A DNA stretch of 64,000 nucleotides, from the NCBI RefSeq assembly GCF_017814275.1, contig NZ_JAGIYQ010000002.1, positions 401,539 through 465,538 on the forward strand. Reading direction: 5' to 3'. The notes under the pieces are model-generated. The model was not told where the DNA came from. It saw nothing but the letters and a program-made list of their open reading frames with translations, and did no database searches. Of this stretch, positions 1 through 9,670 are shown piece after piece (the stretch's first letter is position 1; each line of letters begins with the position of its first letter). Position numbers and translations under genes: made by a program. Source of the stretch: Gottfriedia endophytica (GTDB taxonomy: Bacteria; Bacillota; Bacilli; Bacillales; Bacillaceae_G).

Positions 1-1
1 G

Positions 2-472
2 GATGGTTTACAGGCAACAAAGCGAATTAAAGAAAATAATCCTGAAATGAAAATCATGATACTTACAAGCTTTTCTGATCAAGATCACGTAATCCCAGCT
101 TTAGAAGTAGGTGCAGCTGGATATCAATTAAAAGACAGTAATCCAGATGATTTAATTATTGCTGTCCGAAAGCTAATGAATGGTGAACATCAATTTCCTG
201 AAAAAGTGACTTCCCAACTACTTTCTCATTTAACAGGTAAAAAAGATAAAACGAAGCATTTATTAGATGAACTAACAAAACGGGAAAAAGAAGTATTAAA
301 AGAAATAGCATGTGGTAAAAGTAATAAGGAAATAGCCTTCTCTTTAGAAATTACTGAAAAGACAGTTAAAACTCATGTTTCAAATATTTTAATGAAGCTA
401 CAATTACAAGATCGAACTCAAGCTGCTCTCTATGCTGTTAAACATGGACTTGTATGTGACCAAAACCTATAA
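2..472 (+). CDS. NarL/LuxR-family response regulator, 5'-truncated by window edge
   Basis: Cytoplasmic two-component output protein. The open frame runs in from base 2, so the phospho-acceptor half of the receiver is missing. Visible receiver end: MILTSF with the conserved T/S and LKDSNPDDL with the conserved K. It is followed by a LuxR-type helix-turn-helix (LTKREKEVLKEIACGKSNKE, then EKTVKTHVSNILMKL). This layout fits the LiaR/VraR/NarL class. The sensor kinase would lie to the left, outside the window, so the signal cannot be named. The stop codon sits inside a terminator hairpin. Confidence 0.88.
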   Translation, partial: DGLQATKRIKENNPEMKIMILTSFSDQDHVIPALEVGAAGYQLKDSNPDDLIIAVRKLMNGEHQFPEKVTSQLLSHLTGKKDKTKHLLDELTKREKEVLKEIACGKSNKEIAFSLEITEKTVKTHVSNILMKLQLQDRTQAALYAVKHGLVCDQNL

Positions 473-492
473 TAGGTTTTGGTTTTGTTTTT
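460..492 (+). terminator. Rho-independent terminator of the response regulator
   Basis: CCAAAACCTAT at 460-470 pairs with ATAGGTTTTGG at 472-482 and is followed by a T-rich run. The hairpin includes the stop codon of the response regulator gene. Confidence 0.85.
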
Positions 493-544
493 CTCTCCTA
501 TTACCTTCATTTAGGAAGGAAAAGTTGATATTATTCTCGAATTC

Positions 545-579
545 AAAAACCTACTACTTTAGTTGTAGGTTTTTCTAAT
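545..579. terminator. Second terminator-like hairpin
   Basis: AAAAACCTAC at 545-554 pairs with GTAGGTTTTT at 565-574, with A and T runs on both sides. It can act in either direction and insulates the flavin reductase gene from the regulator upstream. Confidence 0.65.
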
Positions 580-663
580 TTTTTCCTACAACTAATCGAG
601 TAGATCTTCTCTACCACTTGGCCGAGGTTGAGCATTTTAAATCTACTTATAATATAAATATAA

Positions 664-1229
<566 letters not shown>

Positions 1230-1230
<1 letters not shown>

Positions 1231-2471
1231 TGAAAACAATTTATAAAGACTCCCGATTTCGCATGATTCTATCTGCGAATATTTTATCTTCAATTGGCTC
1301 AGGAATTACAATGATTGCTATTCCTTGGTTACTAGTTACAACACCAAAAGGTAATACACTATTTGGTGTTGTAACTTTACTGAGTACAGTTATTAGCTTT
1401 TTACTTACTCCTTTTATCGGCACCATCATTGACAAAGTTTCTCGAAAAAAGGTGTTAATGCTTGGTGAATTGGTTAGTTTTATAGTAGTAGGATTTTTTG
1501 CAATAATAGGATTTTTAGGAAATGGTTATTCAACTTGGCACTACATCACATTATTTTTTATTGCTGGTCTTTATTATTCATTCTTCTATCCAGCTATTTT
1601 TGCTTTCAATCAAGAACTATTTGATCAAGATGATTTTAAAACCTTAAATGGTGCAATGGAAATTCAAGGCCAGCTTTCTAGTATGATTGCTGGTGCACTT
1701 GCCAGTATCATTTTAAGTAAATGGGCATTTCAATGGATATTATTAGTTGATGCACTAACTTATTTAGCTGCTTTTATTTTATTAACCAAAATTTCATATC
1801 AAAAAAGTAATCGTGAAAAAGGTAACAGTGGTTTCTTTCTTAATATGTCACAAGGATACACTTATATAAAAAAGAAACCAGCACTATTTTTATTTTTAAT
1901 TGCATCATTTATGCCTTTTATTGGGGTAATGTTATCCAATTATTTATTTCCAGTTTATATGACACAAGTATTAAAAACTGACTCATCATCTTATAGCTTA
2001 CAAAGTATGGTGTATGGGATTGGTGCTATAGTTGCTGGTTTTATTATCCCATTACTAACAAATAAACTTGGAAATAAAAAGACACTTTTAATAACAGTTT
2101 CCTGCTATACATTATTTATTTCACTAATTATCTGGATTAAACTTTTACCTATTTTTCTTATTTTTACACTCTTATTAGCATTTGGAAATGCTGGAACAAG
2201 AGTCGCAAGAAATACCTTTATGATGAATCAAATTCCAAACAATATTATCGGAAGAGTTGATAGTATTTTTAGAGGTTTAGGCTTAGGCATTCGGATCATT
2301 TTATTAACCCTATTCACTTATTTTTCTTCTTCAAATCATGTATCTTTTGGATTTATAATTTTAAGCAGCATATTATTACTTTCTACTATTGTTCTCTTCA
2401 TCACATCAAGACTATTATCAAATAAAGAACATATGATGGTTCCATTAAAAAGAAGTGTTCATTTTAAATAA
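1230..2471 (+). CDS. MFS transporter, EntS/macrolide-efflux type
   Basis: About 413 aa with some 12 hydrophobic segments. GTIIDKVSRKKVLML is the MFS loop 2-3 signature, and the sequence resembles the EntS/MefA exporter branch. The ATG at 1230 overlaps the previous TAA. An in-frame GTG at 1221 is possible but sits inside the preceding gene. Substrate unknown. Coupling to the FMN reductase suggests detoxification of a redox-active compound. Confidence 0.82.
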
Positions 2472-2490
2472 ATCCTCTTTATCACAATAA

Positions 2491-2540
2491 TGAAAAGATG
2501 AGAAATAACGCATTGGATTTCACATCTTTTCATGGTTTTA
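2491..2540 (+). terminator. Weak terminator or stem-loop after the MFS gene
   Basis: TGAAAAGATGAGAAAT at 2491-2506 pairs with ATTTCACATCTTTTCA at 2517-2532 with one mismatch. Only a short GGTTTT run follows, so termination may be inefficient. Confidence 0.5.
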
Positions 2541-2649
2541 AAAAACTGTCAGTAGTCACTAAACTTGACTTATCATCCCTTCTTCGAGAAAATAGCTACG
2601 TAAATTATGGAAATTTCAATTTAAAATACTTGAAGGGTTGTATGCTATT

Positions 2650-3342
2650 TTGAATCAAAAAGTTGTTGTCATTACTGGAGCTGGAAGCGGACTTGGTGCA
2701 TCTCTTGCAAAGAAATATTCTAAACAGGGATACCATGTTTGTTTAGTAGGAAGAACAAAAGAAAAGCTTGAAAAAGTAGCTATTCAATTAATAAGTAGTT
2801 ACTCAATTTATGAATTAGATGTCACGAAAAAGAATCACGTCGCAACTGTTTTTCAAACAATCCTTTCAGAATTAAGTGCAATTGATATATTAATTAACAA
2901 TGCTGGAACAGGTGCGTTTGATCTTGTTGAAAATTTGGAAGAAGATCTAGTTCATCAAATGATTGATATAAATCTTAAAGGTACCATTTTTTGTACACAA
3001 GAAATTTTAGGACATATGAAGAAAAAAAATAATGGTACAATCATAAACGTTATCTCTACTGCAGGTTTAGTGGGTAAGGCAAATGAGTCTGTTTATTGTG
3101 CGAGTAAGTACGGTGTAAGGGGCTTTACGGAAAGCTTAGTTGTTGAATTGAAAGACACTGGGGTCAAACTATTTGCAGCATATATGGGTGGTATGAATAC
3201 TGATTTTTGGAATGGTATTCTACCAGAAGAACGCACAGCGAAAATGATGGATCCAGAAGACATCGCTGATATTATTTTTGAAAATACAAAAGCACGTAAA
3301 AATCTAATGATTCCTGAAATCATTATCAAAAACATTCGCTAA
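2650..3342 (+). CDS. Short-chain dehydrogenase/reductase (SDR)
   Basis: Classical SDR of about 230 aa. TGAGSGLG is the cofactor glycine motif, NNAG follows strand 4, and the Ser-Tyr-Lys catalytic set is ISTAG, then YCASK. TTG at 2650 was chosen because GAAGGG (2632-2637) lies 12 bases before it. The earlier TTG at 2638 abuts that GAAGGG. No ATG is in frame at the 5' end. Substrate unknown. It is monocistronic, between a weak hairpin and a strong terminator. Confidence 0.82.
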   Translation: MNQKVVVITGAGSGLGASLAKKYSKQGYHVCLVGRTKEKLEKVAIQLISSYSIYELDVTKKNHVATVFQTILSELSAIDILINNAGTGAFDLVENLEEDLVHQMIDINLKGTIFCTQEILGHMKKKNNGTIINVISTAGLVGKANESVYCASKYGVRGFTESLVVELKDTGVKLFAAYMGGMNTDFWNGILPEERTAKMMDPEDIADIIFENTKARKNLMIPEIIIKNIR

Positions 3343-3353
3343 TAGATTATACA

Positions 3354-3400
3354 AAAGCCCTTAGGATCTCATTTACGAGAATCTAAGGGCTTTGTTTAAT
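3354..3400. terminator. Bidirectional terminator between SDR and DUF3243 genes
   Basis: AAAGCCCTTAG at 3354-3364 pairs with CTAAGGGCTTT at 3383-3393, flanked by A and T runs. It serves both convergent genes. Confidence 0.85.
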
Positions 3401-3425
3401 TGACTTTAGTTTGCCAACTTTAATA

Positions 3426-3677
3426 TTATTGCATGCCTCTTACATGTTTTAACATTAAATTAGCAATCGTGTGTTGTTCTTGTTCATCTGCTACTTTCCA
3501 AAGGTCAGCTAGGATTTTTCCTTCTGGTGTTTTAGGCTCAACTTCATTAGCTAAATAATCACCAATACGATAAGCCATTTCATTAACAGCATTACCTGTT
3601 AATCCTTTTCCATCTGCACCTTCTAAACGTTCACCTAAAAAATCTTTCCATTGTTCCCAATTATCTAAAACTGACAT
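3426..3677 (-). CDS. ymfJ: DUF3243 family protein (YmfJ-like)
   Basis: Soluble 83-aa protein beginning MSVLDNWEQWKDFLGERL, recognised as the DUF3243/YmfJ family of Bacillaceae. Function unknown. The ATG at 3677 is preceded by GAGGTGG with 5 bases spacing. The in-frame GTG at 3686 lies within that Shine-Dalgarno site, so the shorter form is preferred. In B. subtilis ymfJ lies elsewhere, next to other ymf genes, so its place here beside the polysaccharide locus differs. Confidence 0.82.
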   Translation of the reverse strand: MSVLDNWEQWKDFLGERLEGADGKGLTGNAVNEMAYRIGDYLANEVEPKTPEGKILADLWKVADEQEQHTIANLMLKHVRGMQ

Positions 3678-3942
3678 ATTATCCACCTCATTTTGTTTTG
3701 TTATAGGGACATAATTACTATTTACATTTTGCTAAAAGTTTATGTATTAATATGAAGAATTTAAGCTAGACAAAATTGTACTTAGTTCCGATTTTTTTAA
3801 CTTAAGCTCCACTAAATTCCCTCTCACCAATATCCCATTTTACATAGAATTCATCACCAAATATCACCCTGTCTCATATACAAATATATATAGTATTCTA
3901 AGATAAAAGAGCGAGTAAAAGCATTAATATTAAGGATTTTAA

Positions 3943-4013
3943 CTAATAAAAAACTAAATAAAAATGTTTATTAGAAAAACATCTCTTCTAAGAAAAGTGA
4001 TGTGTCTTTTTTT
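3943..4013 (+). promoter_or_regulatory. Candidate transcription attenuator in the leader of the 4,6-dehydratase gene
   Basis: Three overlapping inverted repeats. CTAATAAA (3943-3950) pairs with TTTATTAG (3967-3974). ATGTTT (3964-3969) can instead pair with AAACAT (3977-3982). ACATCTCTT (3979-3987) pairs imperfectly with AAGTGATGT (3995-4003) and is followed by TCTTTTTTT. The second structure excludes the third. No plus-strand gene ends just upstream, since the neighbour is divergent, so a terminator here makes most sense as leader attenuation. The region is AT-rich and chance pairing is possible. The rest of the 3.7-4.07 kb gap shows no gene. Confidence 0.4.
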
Positions 4014-4071
4014 ATGTAGTTAATTTCACACTTATTTTAGTGTAATAGTTAGACAAATTGGGGGAATTATT

Positions 4072-5922
4072 ATGCATAAAAATAGAAAGTATACCCTGTT
4101 TATGCTGATAGATACAATCATTATCTTTCTATCGGTAATTGGCTCCTACTTTCTTTTCACTAACCAAAGGCAGAATATGATGGAAGCCATAATTATTCTT
4201 GTTATTTATTTAATTAGCATTATTGGTTGCTTCTTTTATTTCAAGGTTTATCACCACGAAATAAAATACGGTGGCATTGAAGCATATAAACTACTTACAA
4301 AGGTTTCAATCTTATCATTTATTTTCTTATTTTTTATTACTTTCATTCTAAATAAAGTATATGAGTTTCACTTCTCATACCAGACATCCCTTCTTTCTTG
4401 GATCATTATTGTTTTTGGCGTATTCTGTTCAAGACTTTTAGTCCCTATTTTCCAAGAGAATAAAGAAAAAATAAATAATAAAGGTAAAAGAACGATAATT
4501 GTAGGTGCAGGTAACGCAGGAATATTAGTATTACATGAAATTAGAAAATCAAACGATTCACCTTTAAACCCTATTGCTTTTATCGATGATGATCTTGATA
4601 AATTAAATATGATGATACTAGGGATTCCAGTTGTCGGTACGAAAGATAATATCCATACAATCGTTAAACAATATTCAATTGAAATGATTATTATCGCAAT
4701 GCCTTCTGCTCAAAAAACAGAAATAACGAAAATCGTAAATATTTGTAATGAAAATAATGTTGAAGTAAGAATTCTTCCACGCATAAACGACATTATTAAT
4801 GGAAGAATTACACTTAACATGCTCCGAGAAGTCAAAATTGAAGATTTACTTGATCGCCCTGCAATCGAACTTGATTTACATGGTATCGCTGAATATGTAA
4901 CAAACAAAACTGTACTCGTGACTGGCGCAGGAGGTTCAATAGGTTCTGAAATATGTAGACAGATTTCAAGTTTTCAACCAAAAAAATTATTATTAATAGG
5001 TCATGGAGAAAATAGCTTATATTTGATTGAAAATGAACTCAAAAAAAGATTTCCTCATTTAATATTTGAAGCAATAATTGCTGATATTCAAGATCGTCAA
5101 AGAATCGAAAACATTTTTGAGATCTATTCTCCAAATATTATTTTTCATGCCGCGGCTCACAAGCATGTTCCTTTGATGGAATTTAATCCAACCGAAGCGA
5201 TTAAAAATAATATATTTGGAACGAAAAATGTTGCTGAATGTGCTCATAAATATCAAGCGGAACAATTTGTCTTTATTTCAACAGACAAAGCAGTAAATCC
5301 AACAAGTGTAATGGGTGTCACAAAGCGAGTTGCTGAGCTTATAATTCAATCCTTAAACTTAAAAAGCAACACAAATTTTGTGGCCGTTAGATTTGGAAAT
5401 GTGTTAGGAAGTAGAGGTAGTGTGATCCCTTTATTTAAACAACAGATCAAGGAAGGTGGGCCCGTTACAGTAACACATCCTGAAATGACACGATATTTTA
5501 TGACGATTCCAGAAGCAGTACAATTAGTTATCCAAGCTGGTGCCTTTGCTAAAGGTGGAGAAATATTTATTTTAGATATGGGAAAACCAGTTAAAATTGC
5601 CGACTTAGCAAGAAATTTAATTATCCTTTCCGGATTGACACCTGATAAAGATATTATGATTGAATACACAGGAATACGTCCAGGAGAAAAACTTTATGAA
5701 GAACTTCTCACCTCTGAAGAAGGAAGCATGGCTTCAAAACATCAACTTATCTTTGTAGCTAAACCCGCTGACCTGTCAAACCTTCCTCTATCATCTTTTC
5801 TAAATCAATTAGATCAATTAATTCATCAAAAAGAGAAACAAGCAGCCATCCATGAAATTAAGTATTTGCTTAAACAAATCGTACCGACTTATCAAGTAGA
5901 TGTTCAACAATCGAAAGAATAA
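4072..5922 (+). CDS. EpsC/CapD/PglF-type nucleoside-diphosphate-sugar 4,6-dehydratase
   Basis: 616-aa membrane enzyme, full length for the family. Four N-terminal hydrophobic segments (about 8-125) are followed by a Rossmann-like domain with GAGNAG (145-150) and the catalytic extended SDR domain with TGAGGSIG (284-291). STDKAVNP starts at 403 and MGVTK (414-418) replaces the usual Tyr motif with Met, typical of PglF/FlaA1 UDP-GlcNAc 4,6-dehydratases. It would make the 4-keto-6-deoxy sugar used by the DegT aminotransferase of this locus. GGGGGA is 6 bases before ATG. It is transcribed opposite to the other polysaccharide genes, behind a candidate attenuator. Confidence 0.9.
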   Translation: MHKNRKYTLFMLIDTIIIFLSVIGSYFLFTNQRQNMMEAIIILVIYLISIIGCFFYFKVYHHEIKYGGIEAYKLLTKVSILSFIFLFFITFILNKVYEFHFSYQTSLLSWIIIVFGVFCSRLLVPIFQENKEKINNKGKRTIIVGAGNAGILVLHEIRKSNDSPLNPIAFIDDDLDKLNMMILGIPVVGTKDNIHTIVKQYSIEMIIIAMPSAQKTEITKIVNICNENNVEVRILPRINDIINGRITLNMLREVKIEDLLDRPAIELDLHGIAEYVTNKTVLVTGAGGSIGSEICRQISSFQPKKLLLIGHGENSLYLIENELKKRFPHLIFEAIIADIQDRQRIENIFEIYSPNIIFHAAAHKHVPLMEFNPTEAIKNNIFGTKNVAECAHKYQAEQFVFISTDKAVNPTSVMGVTKRVAELIIQSLNLKSNTNFVAVRFGNVLGSRGSVIPLFKQQIKEGGPVTVTHPEMTRYFMTIPEAVQLVIQAGAFAKGGEIFILDMGKPVKIADLARNLIILSGLTPDKDIMIEYTGIRPGEKLYEELLTSEEGSMASKHQLIFVAKPADLSNLPLSSFLNQLDQLIHQKEKQAAIHEIKYLLKQIVPTYQVDVQQSKE

Positions 5923-5928
5923 ATGATC

Positions 5929-5967
5929 AAGTGCCTATTATCGATGAATTAGGTACTTTCTTTTTTT
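5929..5967 (+). terminator. Terminator of the dehydratase gene
   Basis: AAGTGCCTA (5929-5937) pairs with TAGGTACTT (5950-5958), followed by TTCTTTTTTT. Confidence 0.85.
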
Positions 5968-5998
5968 GATATCGCTTGTAATCCTTATAAAAAACTAA

Positions 5999-6223
5999 GC
6001 TGTCTTCAAATACTTTGTTGCTAATTAAGAATGTGTTAAGTTGATTTCCGCTCCAGGTTGCTCGCTTTCCGTGGGGTGTGGGGTGTGCGGTGAGCCTCCT
6101 CGTCTCTATCGCTCCTGCGGGGTCTCACCTGTCCCGCTATTCCCACAGGAGTCTCGCACCTTCCTCTCCAATCAACTTTTTATCAACTGTTTGCTTAAAA
6201 AAACAACAATCTTTTAGAAAAGC
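5999..6223 (+). repeat. Family A repeat, copy A1 (MITE-like)
   Basis: GC-rich intergenic element in AT-rich surroundings. The left end GCTGTCTTC and right end CTTTTAGAAAAGC form an imperfect terminal inverted repeat that includes TTGTTGC. Inside, GTTGATT is matched by AATCAAC, and CTCCTGCGGGGTCTCA by CCCACAGGAG. Nine related copies occur in the window. Confidence 0.85.
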
Positions 6224-6231
6224 AAAAACAT

Positions 6232-6298
6232 AAAAGACTTCCCCTATATTTTGTTGATAATCAATTCATACTATCAACTAATAAATGGGAAGCCTTTT
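6232..6298 (-). terminator. Terminator of the minus-strand polysaccharide operon
   Basis: AAAAGACTTCCC (6232-6243) pairs with GGGAAGCCTTTT (6287-6298), one mismatch. An inner stem GTTGATA (6253-6259)/TATCAAC (6272-6278) closes the loop. Read on the minus strand it ends in a T-rich run. Confidence 0.7.
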
Positions 6299-6340
6299 AT
6301 TCTATATTTCCAAAAATTCATTCTTTGTTTAATATAATCT

Positions 6341-7357
6341 TTATTTATGACTGATCATATTTTTTATCTGCTCATAATTAGATTTTTCTTTTTCGGTATA
6401 TTCCGTTTCTAATTTTAATCCACCTATACCATTCGCAATTCCAACGATTTGTTTCGGTTCCTTTATACTATCCACTACAATATCACCTTCATTGCCAATT
6501 ATCCCACCTGCTACTAATCTAACATTGTTTATAATCTTTTCTCCTTGAACATTTTGATAAAAATTACGAATATAATCGTTTAAAAATAATACTGAATGTG
6601 GAAAGGCAGCTCTTACATCTAGTCTATAACAGTTAATCTCTTGTTCGATGGCACCTTTAATAAAATCTGTTGTAAAATTATTTATACCACCATCTAAGGC
6701 TAATCCATTCTTCTTTATATATTGTAAAAATGTGGATGAAATCACATTTGTAGCGGAAGTAAATGCAATGATTACATCCATTTTATTTAGTAATTGGCTA
6801 TAATCTTCTATAACTTTAATTCGATTCTTGGAATATTTAGGAATTAAATAATTTAATGCATTTACGATTTCCATTGTTTTTTGCTTATTTCGAGAATCCA
6901 AAAAAACTTGGCCTCCTCTTTCTGCTATTCGTAATGATAGCTTAGACCCCAGGTTTCCTGCTCCGTATACAAGGAAATTTTTATCCTTTAACTCTTCATC
7001 AAAATAATGCCTTAAAAACATATCAGCAGCTTCTAATGTTGTGTCATTTGGTTTATATGAAATAATCACTGATTTTTTTACAACTCTTTTAGCAATTTCC
7101 ATGAGATCAATATCTTTTTTTGATTCTATATCTACTAATATAAACCTTACTTTTTCATCTAATAACCTTAAACACTCTTCAGCACTTTCAAGATTTATGA
7201 CCAAAAAGTTTATCGCTTCATAACCTAGCGCCTTTCTTCGAGGCAAAACTGCAAATGCTTGAGCTTCCCTTGCTGTTGTTCCAAGCGTTGCAATTCGATA
7301 ATTAAATTCGCAATTAAAACTTTCAATTTCCTTTACAACCTTTTCTTTTATATCCAT
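6341..7357 (-). CDS. NAD(P)-binding Rossmann-fold protein of unknown specificity in polysaccharide locus
   Basis: 338 aa, not assigned to a named family. The N-terminal half (1-120) includes TLGTTAREAQAF, then a clear dinucleotide-binding motif VYGAGNLGSKL (130-140), a basic SRNKQK after the second strand, and ITS-like IIAFTSATNVI and DGGINNFTTDF segments. The two-domain layout recalls the shikimate dehydrogenase / glutamyl-tRNA reductase / methylene-H4MPT dehydrogenase fold group. It is the last gene of the minus-strand cluster, after the aminotransferase, so a role in making or modifying the unusual sugar is likely but unproven. Confidence 0.6.
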   Translation of the reverse strand: MDIKEKVVKEIESFNCEFNYRIATLGTTAREAQAFAVLPRRKALGYEAINFLVINLESAEECLRLLDEKVRFILVDIESKKDIDLMEIAKRVVKKSVIISYKPNDTTLEAADMFLRHYFDEELKDKNFLVYGAGNLGSKLSLRIAERGGQVFLDSRNKQKTMEIVNALNYLIPKYSKNRIKVIEDYSQLLNKMDVIIAFTSATNVISSTFLQYIKKNGLALDGGINNFTTDFIKGAIEQEINCYRLDVRAAFPHSVLFLNDYIRNFYQNVQGEKIINNVRLVAGGIIGNEGDIVVDSIKEPKQIVGIANGIGGLKLETEYTEKEKSNYEQIKNMISHK

Positions 7358-7473
7358 CTAATCACCCTACTTTGGTGTACAAATTTTCGAAATATTAATT
7401 GGTGTTAGGCGATATTTCAACCGGTGCTTTACTATCAATATAACTAAATCTATAAATTCTAGCTGATTTTTTT

Positions 7474-8631
7474 CTAAGCTTTTGATAATATTTCTTTCTT
7501 AACAAAATGTATAATTCGATCTTGTTCTTCCATTGTTAGGTTAGATCCTGATGGAAGACAAATACCATTTGCAAATAAAACATCAGATATACTTCTACTA
7601 TTTTCATGCGGATAATATTTGCAATGTGAGTATAAAGGTTGTAAATGCATTGGTTTCCAGACTCGACGGGCCTCGATATTTTGTTCTTCTAACAGATCGA
7701 TCACTTTCTCAGCAGACGTACCAGTTATAATTGGGTCAATTGTTAAGACAGTTAGCCAGTGATTTGAGTTTCCATATGGAGCTTCTAACAAAAATTCAAT
7801 ACCGTCTAAATTTGAAAGTTCATCAAAATATTTATTAAAAATTTTACGACGAACTTTAATCCGATCATCCAATACCATTAATTGTCCTCTTCCGATTCCA
7901 GCTAATATATTACTTAAGCGGTAATTATAACCAATTTCCGTGTGGTGATAATAATTAAATGCATCCTTAGCTTGAGTTGACCAGTGACGGGCCTTGTTTA
8001 GTGCTTCAATATCGTCTGAAACTAACATCCCCCCGTTTGAAGTAGTAATAATTTTATTTCCATTAAAAGAATAAATTCCAAATTTACCAATAGTCCCGCT
8101 CGGCTTTCCCTTATAGGTTGCTCCTAAAGATTCCGCTGCATCTTCTATTATCGGAACATTGTAATGTTCACAAATTTTAACAATTGGATCCATATTAGCG
8201 CTCTGACCATATAAATTAACAACAATAACTGCTTTAGGAAATTTTCCTGAATTTTTCGCATCTATAAAAGCTCTCTCTAATGCAAGAGGACACATATTCC
8301 AGGTCTCTAAGTCTGAATCGATAAAGATAGGTTCTGCCCCTTCATATACTATTGGATTTGCACTTGCAACAAATGTAAAGGTAGAACAAAAAACAGTATC
8401 CCCATTTCCTATACCTAAACATCTTAATGCTAAGTGTATGGCTGCAGTTCCAGAACTTAATGCAACTGCCCCTTTGGAACCAACATATTCTGCTAGCTCT
8501 CTTTCAAAAAGATTAATATTCGGTCCTACTGGGGCAATCCAGTTATGATCAAATGCTTCTTTAATAAATTGTTGTTCTTTTTCCCCCATATGAGGTGGAG
8601 AAAGATAAATACGTTTTGAAGATCGATTCAT
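7474..8631 (-). CDS. DegT/DnrJ/EryC1/StrS-family sugar aminotransferase (EpsN/PglE-like)
   Basis: PLP-dependent sugar aminotransferase, 385 aa, normal length. The active-site lysine is K193 in SFNGNKIITTSNGGML; EDAAESLGA (163-171) carries the Asp that binds the pyridine nitrogen; SSGTAAIHLAL (59-69) binds cofactor phosphate. It should transfer an amino group to C4 of the UDP-4-keto-6-deoxy-GlcNAc made by the dehydratase, giving the substrate of the acetyltransferase. The assignment as bacillosamine rather than another 4-amino sugar is inferred from the gene set. Confidence 0.9.
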   Translation of the reverse strand: MNRSSKRIYLSPPHMGEKEQQFIKEAFDHNWIAPVGPNINLFERELAEYVGSKGAVALSSGTAAIHLALRCLGIGNGDTVFCSTFTFVASANPIVYEGAEPIFIDSDLETWNMCPLALERAFIDAKNSGKFPKAVIVVNLYGQSANMDPIVKICEHYNVPIIEDAAESLGATYKGKPSGTIGKFGIYSFNGNKIITTSNGGMLVSDDIEALNKARHWSTQAKDAFNYYHHTEIGYNYRLSNILAGIGRGQLMVLDDRIKVRRKIFNKYFDELSNLDGIEFLLEAPYGNSNHWLTVLTIDPIITGTSAEKVIDLLEEQNIEARRVWKPMHLQPLYSHCKYYPHENSRSISDVLFANGICLPSGSNLTMEEQDRIIHFVKKEILSKA

Positions 8632-8716
8632 TTATTTTTCACATCTCTTCCTACTGATGATTTTTTTTTGTTTAAATTTATTCATCTAAGAGACTTTTAA
8701 ACTATATTAAATTTGT

Positions 8717-9628
8717 TTAGATCAGCTTTAAGAGTTTCTCCTCTAGTCCTGATTGTTCAATAATATTTGTCCACTTAAACTTTTCCATTTTAGTAAATTG
8801 ATTGGGAATGATTTCATGGCTTTTCATTAGAGTTTCTAAGTTATCTAGATTTTCATTAATTTTAATAAAATTCAATTGATTTTCTTTCATGAAATGATTG
8901 ATCCAAAAATAATCTGTCGTAATTACTTGTAAGTCCATCGCTAAATATTCAAGTAATTTAGTAGAGGTTTGAAGATTATAGGGGTATTTATTTGGCATAT
9001 AATTAATGCCATAAACAGCTTGAGAAGCATATTTCGGTACATCTTCATAAGGGAGATTTCCTGTAAATGTAATGTTGTCACAGTTAGAATAATGATTATA
9101 TATTTCGTCCGGGACTGTCCCAACAAGGAGAAGGCTTAGATTTTTATATTTATATTTGAATTGGTCAAGTAATTGGGGTATACCTCTTGCTTTCGAAATT
9201 GAACCAACATAAACACAGTCATATTTTTTTACAGATTCTTTATATTGAAAAAACTGATCATCAACCCCAACATCTCTATAGACGTACTCTATCTGATCGT
9301 TGAATCCCATTTCTTCCTTAACATATTCATTTAAAAAAATCCTTAAATGTGGTTTTGATGTAATTGATTTCTTCAGTTTATTTTTTAGCTTTGGAAAAAT
9401 TCCGGTTGAAAGAGATGGATATTCATGGATTATAGGAATATCAATATTTCTAGAAGTATCAATCCCCATAAATTTCCATAAACAATCAAATTCATTTAGC
9501 TTGATATCTTTTATTTCGTAGGAGTCAAATAAACGAAAACCAAGATTTTTTCCGTTAAAATACTTAATAGTGGCATCTATTTGTGGCAAGTATGACTTAC
9601 TTGTTCTTTCTAATAAAATTTTTTTCAT
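8717..9628 (-). CDS. Glycosyltransferase (GT-B fold, group 1-like)
   Basis: 303 aa. The C-terminal half shows the GT4-like pattern: a hydrophobic VGSISKARGIPQLL strand-loop, LLLVGTVP, ITFTGNLPYEDVPKY and the donor-binding TKLLEYLAMDLQVI with its Glu. The N-terminal half is short and poorly conserved, so the acceptor cannot be predicted. TTAGGAG lies 7 bases before the ATG. It likely adds one sugar to the lipid-linked repeat unit. Confidence 0.8.
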   Translation of the reverse strand: MKKILLERTSKSYLPQIDATIKYFNGKNLGFRLFDSYEIKDIKLNEFDCLWKFMGIDTSRNIDIPIIHEYPSLSTGIFPKLKNKLKKSITSKPHLRIFLNEYVKEEMGFNDQIEYVYRDVGVDDQFFQYKESVKKYDCVYVGSISKARGIPQLLDQFKYKYKNLSLLLVGTVPDEIYNHYSNCDNITFTGNLPYEDVPKYASQAVYGINYMPNKYPYNLQTSTKLLEYLAMDLQVITTDYFWINHFMKENQLNFIKINENLDNLETLMKSHEIIPNQFTKMEKFKWTNIIEQSGLEEKLLKLI

Positions 9629-9670
9629 TGCATTACTCCTAAAATATGATTAAACTGTAAATTTTTTTTC

